DNA from: Ceratobasidium sp. AG-K
Taxonomy: Eukaryota; Basidiomycota; Agaricomycetes; Cantharellales; Ceratobasidiaceae
Assembly: GCA_037039685.1 (NCBI GenBank)
Contig: JAWNGF010000002.1
Location: 4,526,001 to 4,590,000 of the forward strand
Direction: 5' to 3'
DNA: 64,000 bases
Position numbers and translations under genes: made by a program
The notes under the pieces: generated by a model
Databases searched by the model: none
What the model was told of the DNA's origin: nothing
Seen by the model: the letters and a program-made list of their open reading frames with translations, nothing else
In this document: one piece after another, positions 32,426 to 43,230 of the stretch
How positions within the stretch are numbered: the first letter of the stretch is position 1
Layout of the letters: each line of letters opens with the position of its first letter

Positions 32426-35400
32426 CTCTCTCACCCCCCAGCCTTTATCCTTCCTTTGAAATTTGCAGGTGTTGGTGCTTCAGGGTGTTTTTTCAAAAAC
32501 TTCCGCATTATTTCTGTTAGGTGGCCCACATCCTCTGCTTGTTGTTCCATATCATCTTCTTCTCCATATGCTTTCCATCAGATCCTATAGAAAACCCCTT
32601 CTTTTGTCATCTTCCAATCAACAATTTTCTCCACTTCATATTCTTTGTTTCCCTCTTCCGTGACAATCAGCGGAGGACGTGGTTGGTTCTGATAGAATTC
32701 CTTGTCAACCTTGTACTGACTTAGGAGATCAATATGAAAAACAGGGTACTTCTTCATAGTGGGCAGCAGATCGAGCTCATAAGCGTGAGAAGGTATTTTC
32801 CTTTTCACTGGAAAGGGCCCAAACTTTTTGTTGTCAAGCTTTTTTGAAGGTTTATTTGATTTGATGTCTGGGCCATATAGCAATACTAGGTCCCCTTCCT
32901 TGTATTCTTCCTTGACTTCTCCTTCCCTAACTTCTCCTTCCCCAACTCAATGTAGTTTTATGGCCGCAATAGCCTCCTTACTTGTTTCCTCCGATCTTGC
33001 AGTAACCGTGTTTGCTTCTGGAACCTCTGTTACAATACTGGACATGTTCCATAATGGTTCCTTTCTGTAAACAAGTTCAAATGGGCTTTTTTCTGTAACT
33101 CAGTGTTTGTGCATGTTGTAACAGAATTCAGTGATAGGCAGTAGCTCCACCCAATTGTCTTGGTGATGATTGATGAAAGTGCATAGCCATGCTTCTAGCC
33201 ACTGGTTTACTTGTTCCATGATTCCATCAGTTTGAGGGTGGTAAGCAGTGCTAAAGCAGGGTGAGACCCTAATCCTTTTGTAGATTGCTTTCAGGAGCTT
33301 GATGTTAAAGGTGCTTCCTCGGTCAGAGACAGTGCTTCTGGGAAATCTGTGGAGTTTCCAGATGTTGCATAGGAATAGTTCTGCTAACTCGCTTGCCTTG
33401 TGTGACTCCTTACATGGCACAAAATGCGCCATTCTGGAGAATCTATCCACTACAACCAGGTTGCTATCCATCCCCTTTGACTTAGGAAGTTTGACTGAGA
33501 AATCATATGCTATGTCTTCCCATGGTTTGTTTGCCAATTGCAAGGGTTTTAACGGGGCCTGCGTTTTGGTTCCTTTTGCTCTTTGGCATTGTTCACAGGA
33601 ATCCATGTATTTGTTGACACCTTGCTTCATCCCAGGCCAGTAGTAATGTTGTGACGCAAGTTCTAGGGTCCTTGCATGTCCTTGATGCCCAGCAATTGGT
33701 GAATCATGGTGTAGTTGCATGATTGCTAATCGGCAATCCTTGTCCTCCGGTACCACAATCTTCCCCTTGTACCACAATAGTTCTTTCTGTATCTCGTAGT
33801 CCTTCATGCTGGCAAGAATGTTCTTAGGTAAAAAGTTCCTCTTTTTGCAAACTTCCATTCCTCCTTGTAGTCCTGGATCATTGTGTTGTGCTTTGATGAT
33901 ATTGTTAATGCAATCATCTTTTAGATCTCCTGCAAAGCCTTTGAATTTCTTGTTGGCAATCGTGATCTGTTCCGCCAATGGAGTTTCCGCATGGTCGGCC
34001 CTTCTTGACAATAGATCAGGTTTTTGAGAAAGGATTCCAGGTCTGTACACAATCACAAAGTTGTATGATGCCAGTATTTGGTGCCAACGCACGTGTCTCC
34101 TGATGAACATTTTGCATCCTTCCAGAACTGTAGGTTTTTGTGATCCATGTATACGGTGATTTCTTCCCTTGTTCCTTCCAGGTGGAGTTTCCAATGCGTA
34201 AGTGCCTCAATAATAGCCATAAGTTCCTTATCATGTACATTGTAGTTCATCTGTGCCGGGTTGAAAGATTTGGAAAGGAACGCGATTGGGTGTAGCCTCC
34301 CATCCTCTTGTCTTTGGGACAGCATTGCCCCCATTGTTACTCCACTAGTGTCGGTCTTGAGGAAAAAAGGTTTCTCCAGATTGGGATGCCAAAGTACAGG
34401 ATCTTTACAAATCATTTCCTTGATACTGTCGAATGCTCTCTGCTCTTGGTCTTCCCATTTCCACGGAAGATCCTTTTGTGTGAGTCCAGTGAGAGGTTTA
34501 GCAATCGTGGAGAAACCCAGTACAAATCTCCTGTAGAAACTTGCTAAACCTAAGAATGCTTGAACCTGCTTCACCGTTTTTGGTTCCTTCCATTCCTTTA
34601 TTGCCTTGATTTTTTCTTTGTCCATGGATATACCTTCCTTGCTGATCTTCAGTCCCGTGTAAATGAGTTTTGTGACAAAGAACTCGCATTTCAGTAGTTT
34701 CACAAAAAGGTTGTTCTCCTTCAGGATTTGAAGTACTTTTCACACATCCTCCACATGTTGAGACCAGTTTTTTGAAAAGACAAGGATGTCGTCAATATAC
34801 ACAATGATGCATATGTCAATGAGGTTGTGGAAGATGTGATTCATATACTGTTGAAATGTGGCCAGTGCATTTTTTAGTCCAAACAGCATGACGATGTATT
34901 CAAAAAGTCCTTCTTTTGTCCTGAATGCGGTCTTCCATTTGTCTCCTTCTCTGATGCAGATGTTATTGAATCCCATCCTTAGGTCGATTTTTGAGAAAAT
35001 TTTCGCATCCTTTATTTTGTCAAGCAGATCTCCCATAAGGGGCACAGGGAATCTGTCGTCCTTAGTAATGGCATTAACGGGTCGTAAGTCTTGTAGCAAT
35101 CATAGTCCCCCAAGTGGGCCTGGTTTTTTGACAAAAAAATATGCTGATGCAATCAGGGACTTGCTAGGCCTGATCTTTCCTGCGGAGAGTTCTGCATCAA
35201 GGTACTCTCTCATTGCAATGGATTTGGCAGGGGAAAATGGTATTGGTCTTGCTGGTTTTGGGAGCTCAGTGCCTTGCTTGAAATCAATAGCACAATCATA
35301 TGGGCAGTGGTCCAGAATGCGTTTGAACTTTTCTTCACTAAAAACATCTTCAAACTCTTTGAATTCTTCCAGGATGAGATCCAAGGTTCCTTCTCTTCCA

Positions 35401-35830
35401 TGTATTTCCTCATCCCTCCAAGAGATGCTTTTTTGTTTCCAATCAATGTTAGGGTTTGCGGTTTCTAGCCAGGTAAGTCCTAGGATGATGTTTGTTTTGC
35501 CTGTTGGCATGGCAAAGAATTCTTCTTTAAATGTTTTTCCTTCAACCATGATTTCTATACATGCTTTGAAGCGGATTGTGTGTGACAGCTCCTTCCCTTG
35601 TATTCCAATAACTTTTCAAGGGACGGGAGCTCACTCAGGGCAATGTTGTTCTTCCTGGCCCAAGCCATATCAATGAAATTCTGAGAGGCTCCAGAGTCAA
35701 TTAGAGTAGCAATCGGGTCTGTGATTCCAGCAATGTAGCTGTAAACAATCATGGATTCTTTGTTTGCTCTAAAGTACATGGCCAGTTCTTTGGTCTCTCC
35801 ACACACAGTTAGTGGGAGGCCCCTTCTTTT
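32426..35830 (-). pseudogene. B pol, decayed
   Basis: Protease LIDSGASQNF (about 35690); a 1-base deletion follows near 35612. RT 34740-35099 has FGLKNALATFQ and an intact YIDDILVF (about 34790, GAC-GAC retained). RNase H has KTDTSGVTMGA and NVHDKELMAI; a 1-base deletion near 34110. Integrase (33100-34194) has HHDSPIAGHQGH, CEQC, DRFSRMAHF and SDRGSTFN. Chromodomain 32578-32883 (KEYEVEKIVDW). TGA stops at about 35100, 34740, 33100 and in the chromodomain, most at expected Arg codons. RT and integrase catalytic residues remain, so B decayed by a handful of lesions. Confidence 0.94.
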
Positions 35831-35833
35831 CCC
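35795..35833 (-). promoter_or_regulatory. Candidate -1 ribosomal frameshift signal of B
   Basis: In the gag frame the codons run TTG-GGA-AAA-GAA, so GGGAAAA (35827-35833) is a slippery heptamer in the required phase. After an 8-base spacer, CTCCCAC (35812-35818) can pair with GTGGAGAG (35795-35802) with one bulged A and a 9-base loop. A -1 shift continues as LGKRRGLPLTVCGETKE, straight into the protease frame; the gag stop is at 35809. Pattern-based, untested. Confidence 0.7.
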
Positions 35834-37746
35834 AATTCTTCTTCTATGATTGTTGCTTCTCTTCCCTTTATGTTGGGTTGGGTTGTTATCCATTCCCTGG
35901 ACAAGCATTTGAGTGAACGGTGTCCTTCTTGACCGCACTTCAGACACCGGTTTAATGCCATCCTTGCCTTGTACACTTTGTCTGGCAATTGTTTTGTAGA
36001 AGTCTGGCTGGTACTGGTTGATTGAGCTGCTTTCTTTCCAGTAGAGGACTTGATTTGTTGCACTTTTTGATCAATGGAAATTGCTAGGGTGATCCACTGA
36101 TTTAGGTTTAGATGCCTTTCAGTCCCATCCTCATTGATAAGGGAGAGTTCAAATTGTGCTAACTCTGTTTTGATCTCTGGTTTAAGTCCTTCTTTGAATT
36201 GGTTGATGAGGGCTTCCTCCCCCCAGTTCACATTGACCATATGAAAGCGGAATTCAGTTGCATAATTGGCTGCTGAGTTGACCTGTTTGCATTTCCAAAT
36301 ATCGGCTTCTGCTTTAGCTTCCTTGTTAGGGTCGCTGAATTGTTCCATAAAGTGCACTTTGAACGTTTCCCATGACATCAGGTTTGGGTCGCAGACTCCA
36401 GAGTTCATAGATTGGACCAGTACTTGTGCCCAATGGGTGGCGGAGCGGTTATCCAATTTGAAATTTGCCAGGGCTTCCCTAATCCTTTCTTGTCCAGAAC
36501 TATGTTGGTTGCCAAGTTGAACTAGCTAACTCTCCATCTGGGTGATGAACATTTCTGCTCCTTCTGCTTTCTTTCCATCAAAGGCTTCTGGTCTAGTGAC
36601 CTTAGGTTGTCTTGGTGGGCTTTCAACTTGGGAGTTGAGCAGGCACTGGAGTCTTTGCTCTAGACTGTCAATTCTTGCAGATTCTGCCTCTGGTGCAGAT
36701 CGTTCGCTAGGTGTGTGAAATGAGGCTTCATTGACTTCTTCCCTCAGGTTGGTAATGGATTGTTCCATAGTCGCCACTCATTTGTTAAATGTTGTGAATC
36801 CTTCTCTAACTTGCTCAATTCCTTGAGTCACTGCTTCATTCCACTGAAGCTGTCCTTGGCATGTAGTGTCAAGGTCTTGTTGTATGCTTGTTACAAGTCC
36901 TTGGGTGTTTGTGACTTCGTTTCTGACGGTGTCTACTTCTCTTCCCATGGGGTAACTGTTATGTTTGGCATTCCAGGCAGAATTGAGAATAGCCATAAGG
37001 GATTGTTGTATTCCCCTGATCGTAATGTTGAAAACCTCTTGGTTGTTTGCTAGTACTCTTGCTTCCTGCTCTAGCCCAGTGTTTCTTTGAGTAAGACCAA
37101 CTCTTAGTCCTTCAATAACTCTTAGAGTTGCATTGTGATGTCTTAGCAGGAGGTCATCTAGTTCGTCTACACTTTGGATGGCAGTTCTTTGTGTACTAGA
37201 AGAACTATTGCTACTAGGTTGTGGACCAGCAGAAGGTCCTGCTGCTGGGGTTACCAGTGGTCGCAGTCTTTCTGGTACAGACAAAGGAATAGGATCCATG
37301 TTGGTGATTGTTCCCATGATGCATGGAACTTGTGGTGTGAGTGGAGGACATATCGGAGTTAGGGAGACACCTCTGTGAGGCTTGGGCTGGGGGGACAAAT
37401 AGCCAAACCCAAATCCTCAACAAGGAGTTGTTCCATCAGCTGTGATGGTGATTACTTCTGGTTCAAGAACATAAGTTTTGTTGCCAGGTTCTTGATCTTC
37501 TCCCTGGGGATATTCTTCAACTAATGATACTTCTGGTTGGAAAGTTCCTGGTACTGTACTTTGGCTAGGTACTCTCGATGGGACTGGACCCCCTGCTTGT
37601 GCGTGTGCAAGTGCGCTTTCGCTGAGTGATGAGGATGGTCTAGCTGCTCTACTAGGACCTCTTTGTGTACTTGTGGTGGACGTGGGTCTTGAGACTGTGT
37701 CTTCCTGTAATCCCTGTTCAACTGGTGTTGAGATGTTTGTGGACAT
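35809..37746 (-). pseudogene. B gag
   Basis: Start at 37746, 22 bases from the LTR, chosen by identity with A and Q. N-terminal Ser/Thr/Pro region (37417-37746), then a stop near 37419. 36778-37398 holds a coiled-coil region with LEQEARVLANNQE. The capsid begins at FITQMES (about 36530) and runs through 35809, with KAEADIWKCKQVNS and WGEEALINQFKEGLKPEI. CCHC knuckle CLKCGQEGHRSLKC (about 35905-35945). The C-terminus EEELGKEGASH is encoded across the slippery site. Three stops divide it. Confidence 0.9.
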
Positions 37747-37767
37747 GATATGAAGCTTGTTCTGTAA

Positions 37768-38233
37768 TGTTGTGAGCTTCTTCTTGGTGGCTAATGAGCC
37801 GGGATGCAAAGGAGAGTGAACAGCACTAAGACCTAAGTCACCTCTTGAACCGCAACACACTTAAGTGTCTGTAGGCTCCTTGAGGGTAGGGGTGGTTCAA
37901 AGGGTCACTCAGAGGTATGGATGACAAGACAAAACACACAGGGGTAACCAGGCTTGTTGGTCTTCTATATATATTCAAGAAGTGGCCAAGTCATACAAAG
38001 TGTAGCCACACGAGTCATACATCCAAGCCAATCAGGAGTGTCCAAGTGAGTCATGCTGCACAGGCAGTCATGACTTGTACAAAGCACATCCGTGTTACAC
38101 AATGTAACATAACAACCACAAGAACATGGCAACACAGCACAGGAAAAGGCAAACAACACAAACAGAACAACAAATGTGAGAGCAGGAGGGCGAGGCACAA
38201 GACGAGTCTAATGGAGTGAGCTGGCTCATGACA
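37768..38233 (-). repeat. 5' LTR of B
   Basis: 466 bp, TGTTGTGAGC to GCTCATGACA, with TATATATA near 37967-37975. Adjacent internal bases are 'aa' and then agcttgttctgt (37754-37765), the priming-site equivalent; gag starts at 37746. The R-region match seen in A is eroded in this copy (acaaaacacaca). Confidence 0.95.
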
Positions 38234-38378
38234 AACAACAAAGGAGTAAACAACAAAACAAACTACATGGCAGCCAAAAAGCACACAACAGGGGGAAAAC
38301 AACAAACACCACAACAAAGGCAGCACACAAGCAATGGAGATGCAACACACACCATGGTCAGGAGCAAGGCTTGTGACA

Positions 38379-40125
38379 TCCTCAAACCGGTGATTTCCCC
38401 CACATTTGATGAATTGCCCAGCAGTGTGACACCTGTCCTGGATTTCCTGGGTAACAAAGCCTGCGGCATTGTGCTAAGCAGGTCTAGTAATAGTGAGGGT
38501 GGTTCCTGAACCACGGCAGGCTTTGAACAACATTTTGTCAATCAAACAAGCTGTGGAGATGAGTTGATCCTGGGCTGTGATCTTTTGATTGATGGTGAAC
38601 TCAATCAGCTTCTGGCAGACTTCTGGTCTCAGTCCTTGATGGAATGCTGCCCTTAGTGCCTTGTCCTGTCACACCATGTTGCTTATGATTATGCAGCAGT
38701 AGGTAGAATAGTTGCTAGTGGAGTGGGTTTGTGTCAAAGAGTGGAATTTGCACCCCACACCTTGCTTTGCTGCAGCATGAGACCCCTGAGAGATGAATCC
38801 CAACTGAAAAGCGGTCCAGTTGGCCAAGCCAGGGTGGGCATTGCCCTGACAAGTTTGCTGAGGTAGATTTGCCCCCATGGACAAGGCTGACCATCTTTCA
38901 GGATCATGAGAACATGGGTGCCCTTGGAATGATTAGAAGACAAGGGAGACTGGTTGGCAAGGAAATAGGCCTTGCATTCCAGAATAAACTATTTTGCTCC
39001 AGGGCCCTTCTTGGCAACATACTTCTCAGGGCTGGGGATCTTGGATTTGGGGATAGAAGCACCAGGGTCTGGCTTAATCCTTGGATCAATGTGCTCAATG
39101 GAGCAGGTAAAGAGCGCCCCAGAGCCTCTCCCATCATCTCCATGGCCTTATGCTTCTCCTGGGCTTCTGCAGAGCATCTCATTGCTGGGAAATGTGGCTG
39201 ATGTGGGTCTGGAGTGGGACTGGGATCTGGGGTCTCCCCATAGGAGCCAAGAAAGAAGATTGATTGATTGTTGTGCTCCAGAGCCATATTCTTTCCTTTT
39301 CCCCATCCAATATGAATGGCAGAGGGTTCAGGGTTGCTTTGGGTGTTCACAAAGTGAATGCTGGAGGAAATGGGGAATCAAGATGCTTGGAAAGGTGTAG
39401 GGGATTCACTATTAATGGTAGGATGACAAGGGATGCTTCCTGAGCAATCTTCTGACCCAAAATGCATTGGGACTTGGTAATTGGGCATACCAGGCTCCTA
39501 ATTGCCTGAGAGGGTGCATGGTGCCCTCCACTGAGATATAGGAAATCTGTCCTGTCCTGGGGGGCATTGTGGGTTTGGGGGCTTGCAGACTTCTGTATTG
39601 ATGGGCTGGTTCAGGGGCCAATTGACCTCCTGTTCTATGTGTGCCTCTAGGATCTCTCTTAGCTCCTGGATTCATTTCAAGAGTGTTTGTGTGCAATTCT
39701 CCATCATTTGGTAGATTTTGATGGGTTCTCTGATTGATTGGTTGTACATTGCACTGTAGACATGCTCTAGTTTTCTTCAATCTTAGTCCATGAACAGGTA
39801 GGTGCATGCCTCCTGAGGTACTTTTGCTTTGTGGGCATTGAGACCGCTTCAGGGCTGGTGCTGGACAGTTTTCCCTCATTCCAGAGGTGGAAACGGGTTG
39901 TCCTGTGGCCGATTTGCACTCCATAGAGGCGCCTGAAGAAGATGACGCACTTGGAGAAGATGATGCACTTGGAGAAGATGGGGTTGAGAATGGGACTGGC
40001 TAGGTCGCTGAGGATGGGCCTAGGAATGTGCCTGTTGATGGTTTGACAATGTTTAGCTGATGAGATCAAAGAAAGCCAGTTGCAGGCAATGTGGATGGCT
40101 ACAGCCAAGTAAGAACAATTTACAA
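38379..40125 (-). pseudogene. C-family gag F
   Basis: Starts beside LTR1 after the priming site (40111-40123). Ser-rich head about 39900-40050. 39350-38904 gives the Pro-rich linker and the capsid start (a PKSKIPSPEKY-like region in a shifted frame). 38379-38900 is the decayed capsid C-terminus (LRPEVCQKLIEFTINQKIT-like region near 38600) and a knuckle remnant KCGGNHRFED ending at 38379, exactly where LTR2 starts. Non-functional. The missing part up to the protease Asp is absent from both sides of LTR2. Confidence 0.82.
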
Positions 40126-40302
40126 TGTTGCAATGTGCTCAGAGCAGGGTGGTTTGAGACTAATGAGCAGCTCTCCGGCCTGGAAATCACTGAGATGCTC
40201 AAAAAGATGTTGGATAACCTGCTGAGGGTGAAGTTGAGTGGGTTAACAACAAGGTAAATTGTTCTTGGGTTCCAAGACAATTTCCCTTGAAACTTCTATA
40301 GC
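40111..40302 (-). promoter_or_regulatory. TATA, mRNA start region and matching priming site, C family
   Basis: The 13-mer aagaacaatttac at 40111-40123, two bases from the LTR edge, is the exact reverse complement of gtaaattgttctt at 40254-40266, about 30 bases downstream of the TATA-like element. Same geometry as A and M; no TGG tRNA-type primer site. The E copy (26215-26227) keeps 12 of 13. Confidence 0.7.
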
Positions 40303-40613
40303 AAGCAAACCAAGGAAGCACTATCTACATGGGGAAAACACTGCAAGCCCAAATGGAGCAGGATCAGAACATCAGAGGAAGAAGTGAGTGTAGCACATGG
40401 AGATCTAAGCACACTAGCATGAGAAAATTAAAAAACAGAGTGTACATGTCAGTCAGCCACATGTGCAAATAACTAAGCAAGGGAAGTCACAACAATGGAG
40501 CAATACTCAAAACAAAGTATGTGGCAGAGGATAACCATAACAGAGAGGCAGAACAGCACACAAAGCACTGAAGCACAACCCATACTCCATTGTCAGGAGC
40601 ATGGCTCATGACA
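40126..40613 (-). repeat. C-family LTR1
   Basis: 488 bp, TGTTGCAATGTGCTC (canonical TGTCACAACCTGCTC) to GGCTCATGACA. It interrupts element Q's capsid: right of it, minus-strand codons for the GG-K-D-G-E-G-P-E-M-F-I-T segment begin at once. gtaaattgttctt at 40254-40266 lies about 30 bases below the TATA-like cttctatagc (40293-40302). Confidence 0.9.
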
Positions 40614-41614
40614 CATTCGGGTAATGAACATTTCTGGTCCTTCCCCATCTTTCCCACCAAAGGCTTCATATCCGGTTATGTTAAGATGTTGAGATGGTTA
40701 TCAAATTCTTTGGTTTTTCAGTAGGCATTCAAGCCTTTGAATCCATTTGCGAGCTTCTTGTCATGTTGATTCCGCTTTAGGTGGTCCCAGCAAAGGTGTC
40801 CTAGCTGATGGGCCATGATGGGAGGCTGCATCCAGTGCTTCCCTTAGCTTCCCTGCCAAAGTTTGGATTTCCATGATTCCTCATGGAATGTTATTAGCCT
40901 TTTCTCTGGTTTGGTCCAGATCTGTGTTGAACATTTTGTTCCATGCATTTTGTCAGTTACTTGAAAGTTCTACTTCTTGCTAGATATTCTGGACAATTCC
41001 CTGAGTGTTGAGGCTTCATTATTGATTTGAAGTGCATCCTGACCAATAAGAAAAGTGTTGTTTTCAGAGTTTCAGGCCGCATTAAGAATTGGGGTTGGGG
41101 TTGCCTGCATGTTTGTCATTGTTTGATTGAAGATCTGGTAATTGTTGCCTAGTAATCTTGTTTCTTGTTCTAACCTTGTAAGTCTCTGATTGCATGCAGT
41201 CCTTAGTCCTTTGAATATCCTGAGCACCATGTTGTATGTTCTGATAAGGAGGTCATCCATTTTGTCTAGTTCTCCTCTGCCAGTTCATTGTGAGTTTGAA
41301 CAGGAGCCTGAGCTTGGAGGTTCTTTGGGTCTCCCTTGCAATACTGCTTACCCATAGCATGGTGCTGGAATAGCAGGGGTTGAAGTTTGTGTGCATCTCC
41401 CTATGCTTCTGGCTGGCACTGGACCTACTGGGGTGATGGTTCGGCCAATTTGTGTGATGTCTGGAGTTGGGGGTGGCCAAATTGGTTCTATCAACTCTCC
41501 CCCATGTGGTTCTGGTTGAGGGGGGAAATGGTTTGCTCCAAGTATACTCCTTGGTCTTGATGTGCTAGGTCTGACTGGTGATCCTATCCTGATTACAGCA
41601 GATAGTGGAGTATA

Positions 41615-43230
41615 CAGTGCTGCAAAAAATCAATCACAAAAACCATGTGCAGGTAGTGCAGGCCAGCTGGGGAATGATGTGTTGGATTATGTCAGCCAGT
41701 TGCCATATGCAAGGTCCCTGTGCTTTTTGGCTACCAAATGAGTCATGTTTGGCCTCGTTTGGATCTGTGGTTGGGGAGAAATGCAACATCTGGCAAAAAG
41801 GTTTTTGCAATCAATTGTTTGCAAGGCATACATGGATCACAAAGTCAGACAAAATCAGTAGTTAATGGACCCCTGCTTAGCCTTGATCACCTCCCTCATC
41901 TTATTAGGCATGCTGCTGATCAGATTCTGACACAGCTCTGGCTCCACCTTCTCCCACTCCACCTGAAACCTTTCCCACAGCTCCAAAACCCCCCTTGGAG
42001 GATGTTCATGCTCCCCCAGCCTCCTTTTGATGATGCCCCATAAGTTTTCAATTGGATTGAGATCTGGGGAGTTGGAAAGCCATTCCATGACCTCAAAACC
42101 ATTGTCAGCTAGCCAATTTGTTGCCAATTTGGACTTGTGAGCAGGAGCATTGTCCTGTTGGAAGATAATGTCTTCCACCTCCTTCCCATAATACTCCAAA
42201 GTCTGCATCAACTCATCCTCCAAAATCTCCACATAGACCTCCTTGGTAACTGTGTTTTCAATCTTGGTAGCATAGCCAGGCCCATCCCAACAAAAACAGC
42301 CCCAAATCTGAATAGACCCTCCACCTGAGTGAGCTGTGGGCTGGATAGCTGCATCACTAAGCTCCTGGCCAGGCCTAATCCACACCCATTGTTGGCCATC
42401 TGACCCTAGGCGGTTGATTTTGGTCTCATCTGACCACATGACCCCTTTCCAGCCCTCAACAGTCCAGTGGCGGTGGGCACAAGCAAAGGATAGTCGAACG
42501 TCGCGGATATGTTTAGGGAGTTTGGGCTTTGTAACCTTCTTCTTGGCCTTTAAACCAGCATCCTTGAGTGTCTGGTGGACAGTTTTGCAGCTAAGAGTGT
42601 GCCCCTCAGCTGTCCTGTATGTCCTAGCCACAGAGGAAACAGTAGCAGAGTTGCCATTGGTGACAGAGCAAACCAGGTGGCAAGCTGTAGCAGGGGTGAC
42701 TCTGAGAGGACAGCCTGGGGGTTTGCAAGGAAGGTAGAGGCGGTGTATATTGCACAGTTTAGAGATGTGTCCCTCACTAACTCCAGTAGTCCTAGAGATT
42801 TCAGCATGACAGAGGCCAGCATCAAGCTTAGCAAGCACAGAAACAAGCTTGGAGGGGGAAATGGCCTTAGGCATGAAGGACAAGAGCTGGAGGGGTGCTG
42901 CAGTCCTGGGTGGTGAGCAGGGTGGTAGATATACAACTGGGGGTGCCACTGACATCATCAATGAGGTCACCATGATGCCATCTGAGGTCATAATGATGTA
43001 ACATGACATCAGTGCCAAGACTGCAAACAATTGATTGCAAAAACTGTTTTGCCAAAGTTTGCATATCTCCACAGCCACAAGACCAAACAAGACCAAACTG
43101 CCACACAGATGTAGCAAGGAAGCAAGGGTAGCCACAGCTATACCCTGAGCTTATGCAAGCTTATATGTGCCTTTCTATTTGGCCAACTCCACCCATGTAT
43201 GGTTTTTGTGATTGATTTTTTGCAGCACTG
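41615..43230 (-). mobile_element. Intact Tc1-type DNA transposon
   Basis: 1616 bp with TA duplications (41613-41614, 43231-43232). Terminal inverted repeats start CAGTGCTGCAAAAAATC and are identical for about 32 bases. A second inverted pair lies further in (tgcaatcaattgtttgc at about 41805-41825 and its complement at about 43020-43040), giving an IR/DR-like layout of outer and inner transposase sites. One uninterrupted transposase gene lies between. No stops or frameshifts, unlike every retroelement around it, so it is likely one of the youngest insertions. Confidence 0.95.
41855..42874 (-). CDS. Tc1 transposase (DD34E)
   Basis: Cut-and-paste transposase acting on its own inverted repeats in the nucleus. 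Start chosen at MPKAISPSKL (42874), giving 339 residues, the usual Tc1 length; the frame is open to 43135, but that extension lies in the inner repeat region. N-terminal paired-type helix-turn-helix segments (AEISRTTGVSEGHISKLC, then a second near KTVHQTLKDAGL). Catalytic triad: D149 (WSDETKINR), D241 (FQQDNAPAH), E276 (SPDLNPIENLWG), with 34 residues between D241 and E276, the Tc1 hallmark. C-terminal helices follow. All key residues present, so it may be active. Codons retain CG dinucleotides. Confidence 0.95.
   Translation of the reverse strand: MPKAISPSKLVSVLAKLDAGLCHAEISRTTGVSEGHISKLCNIHRLYLPCKPPGCPLRVTPATACHLVCSVTNGNSATVSSVARTYRTAEGHTLSCKTVHQTLKDAGLKAKKKVTKPKLPKHIRDVRLSFACAHRHWTVEGWKGVMWSDETKINRLGSDGQQWVWIRPGQELSDAAIQPTAHSGGGSIQIWGCFCWDGPGYATKIENTVTKEVYVEILEDELMQTLEYYGKEVEDIIFQQDNAPAHKSKLATNWLADNGFEVMEWLSNSPDLNPIENLWGIIKRRLGEHEHPPRGVLELWERFQVEWEKVEPELCQNLISSMPNKMREVIKAKQGSINY

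Larger units (their letters stand above)
31074..38233 (-). mobile_element. Complete Ty3/gypsy element B
   Basis: 7160 bp, minus strand, flanked by a perfect AACAA duplication (31069-31073 and 38234-38238). Both LTRs are 466 bp (31074-31539, 37768-38233) and differ at very roughly thirty positions by eye, many of them CG/TG/CA exchanges. Order from the right: 5' LTR, priming site, gag, -1 shift site, protease, RT, RNase H, integrase, chromodomain, ORF3, polypurine tract (TTAGGGGGGAGTAA just before the 3' LTR). Same family as A and Q. Inserted into C-family LTR2. Confidence 0.96.
30188..38378 (-). repeat. C-family LTR2, split by two insertions
   Basis: One LTR in three pieces: 30188-30236, 30754-31073 and 38239-38378, together 509 bp, starting TGTCATTACCTG and ending GGCTTGTGACA. 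The first gap holds an antisense solo LTR with duplication GGCTC; the second holds element B with duplication AACAA. When joined it aligns end to end with LTR3. It separates F gag (right) from D pol (left) at the CCHC-to-protease boundary. Confidence 0.88.

Noticed and set aside
26230..40613. One simple C-family element with LTR1 and LTR3 as its ends
   Set aside because: Flanks do not match (tacaa versus cattc), LTR3 has its own gag on the left, and the middle LTR2 lacks a duplication; the region is rearranged.
41855..43135. Longer transposase start at 43135
   Set aside because: The extra 87 residues overlap the inner inverted repeat and lack helix-turn-helix character; the start at 42874 gives the normal Tc1 length.
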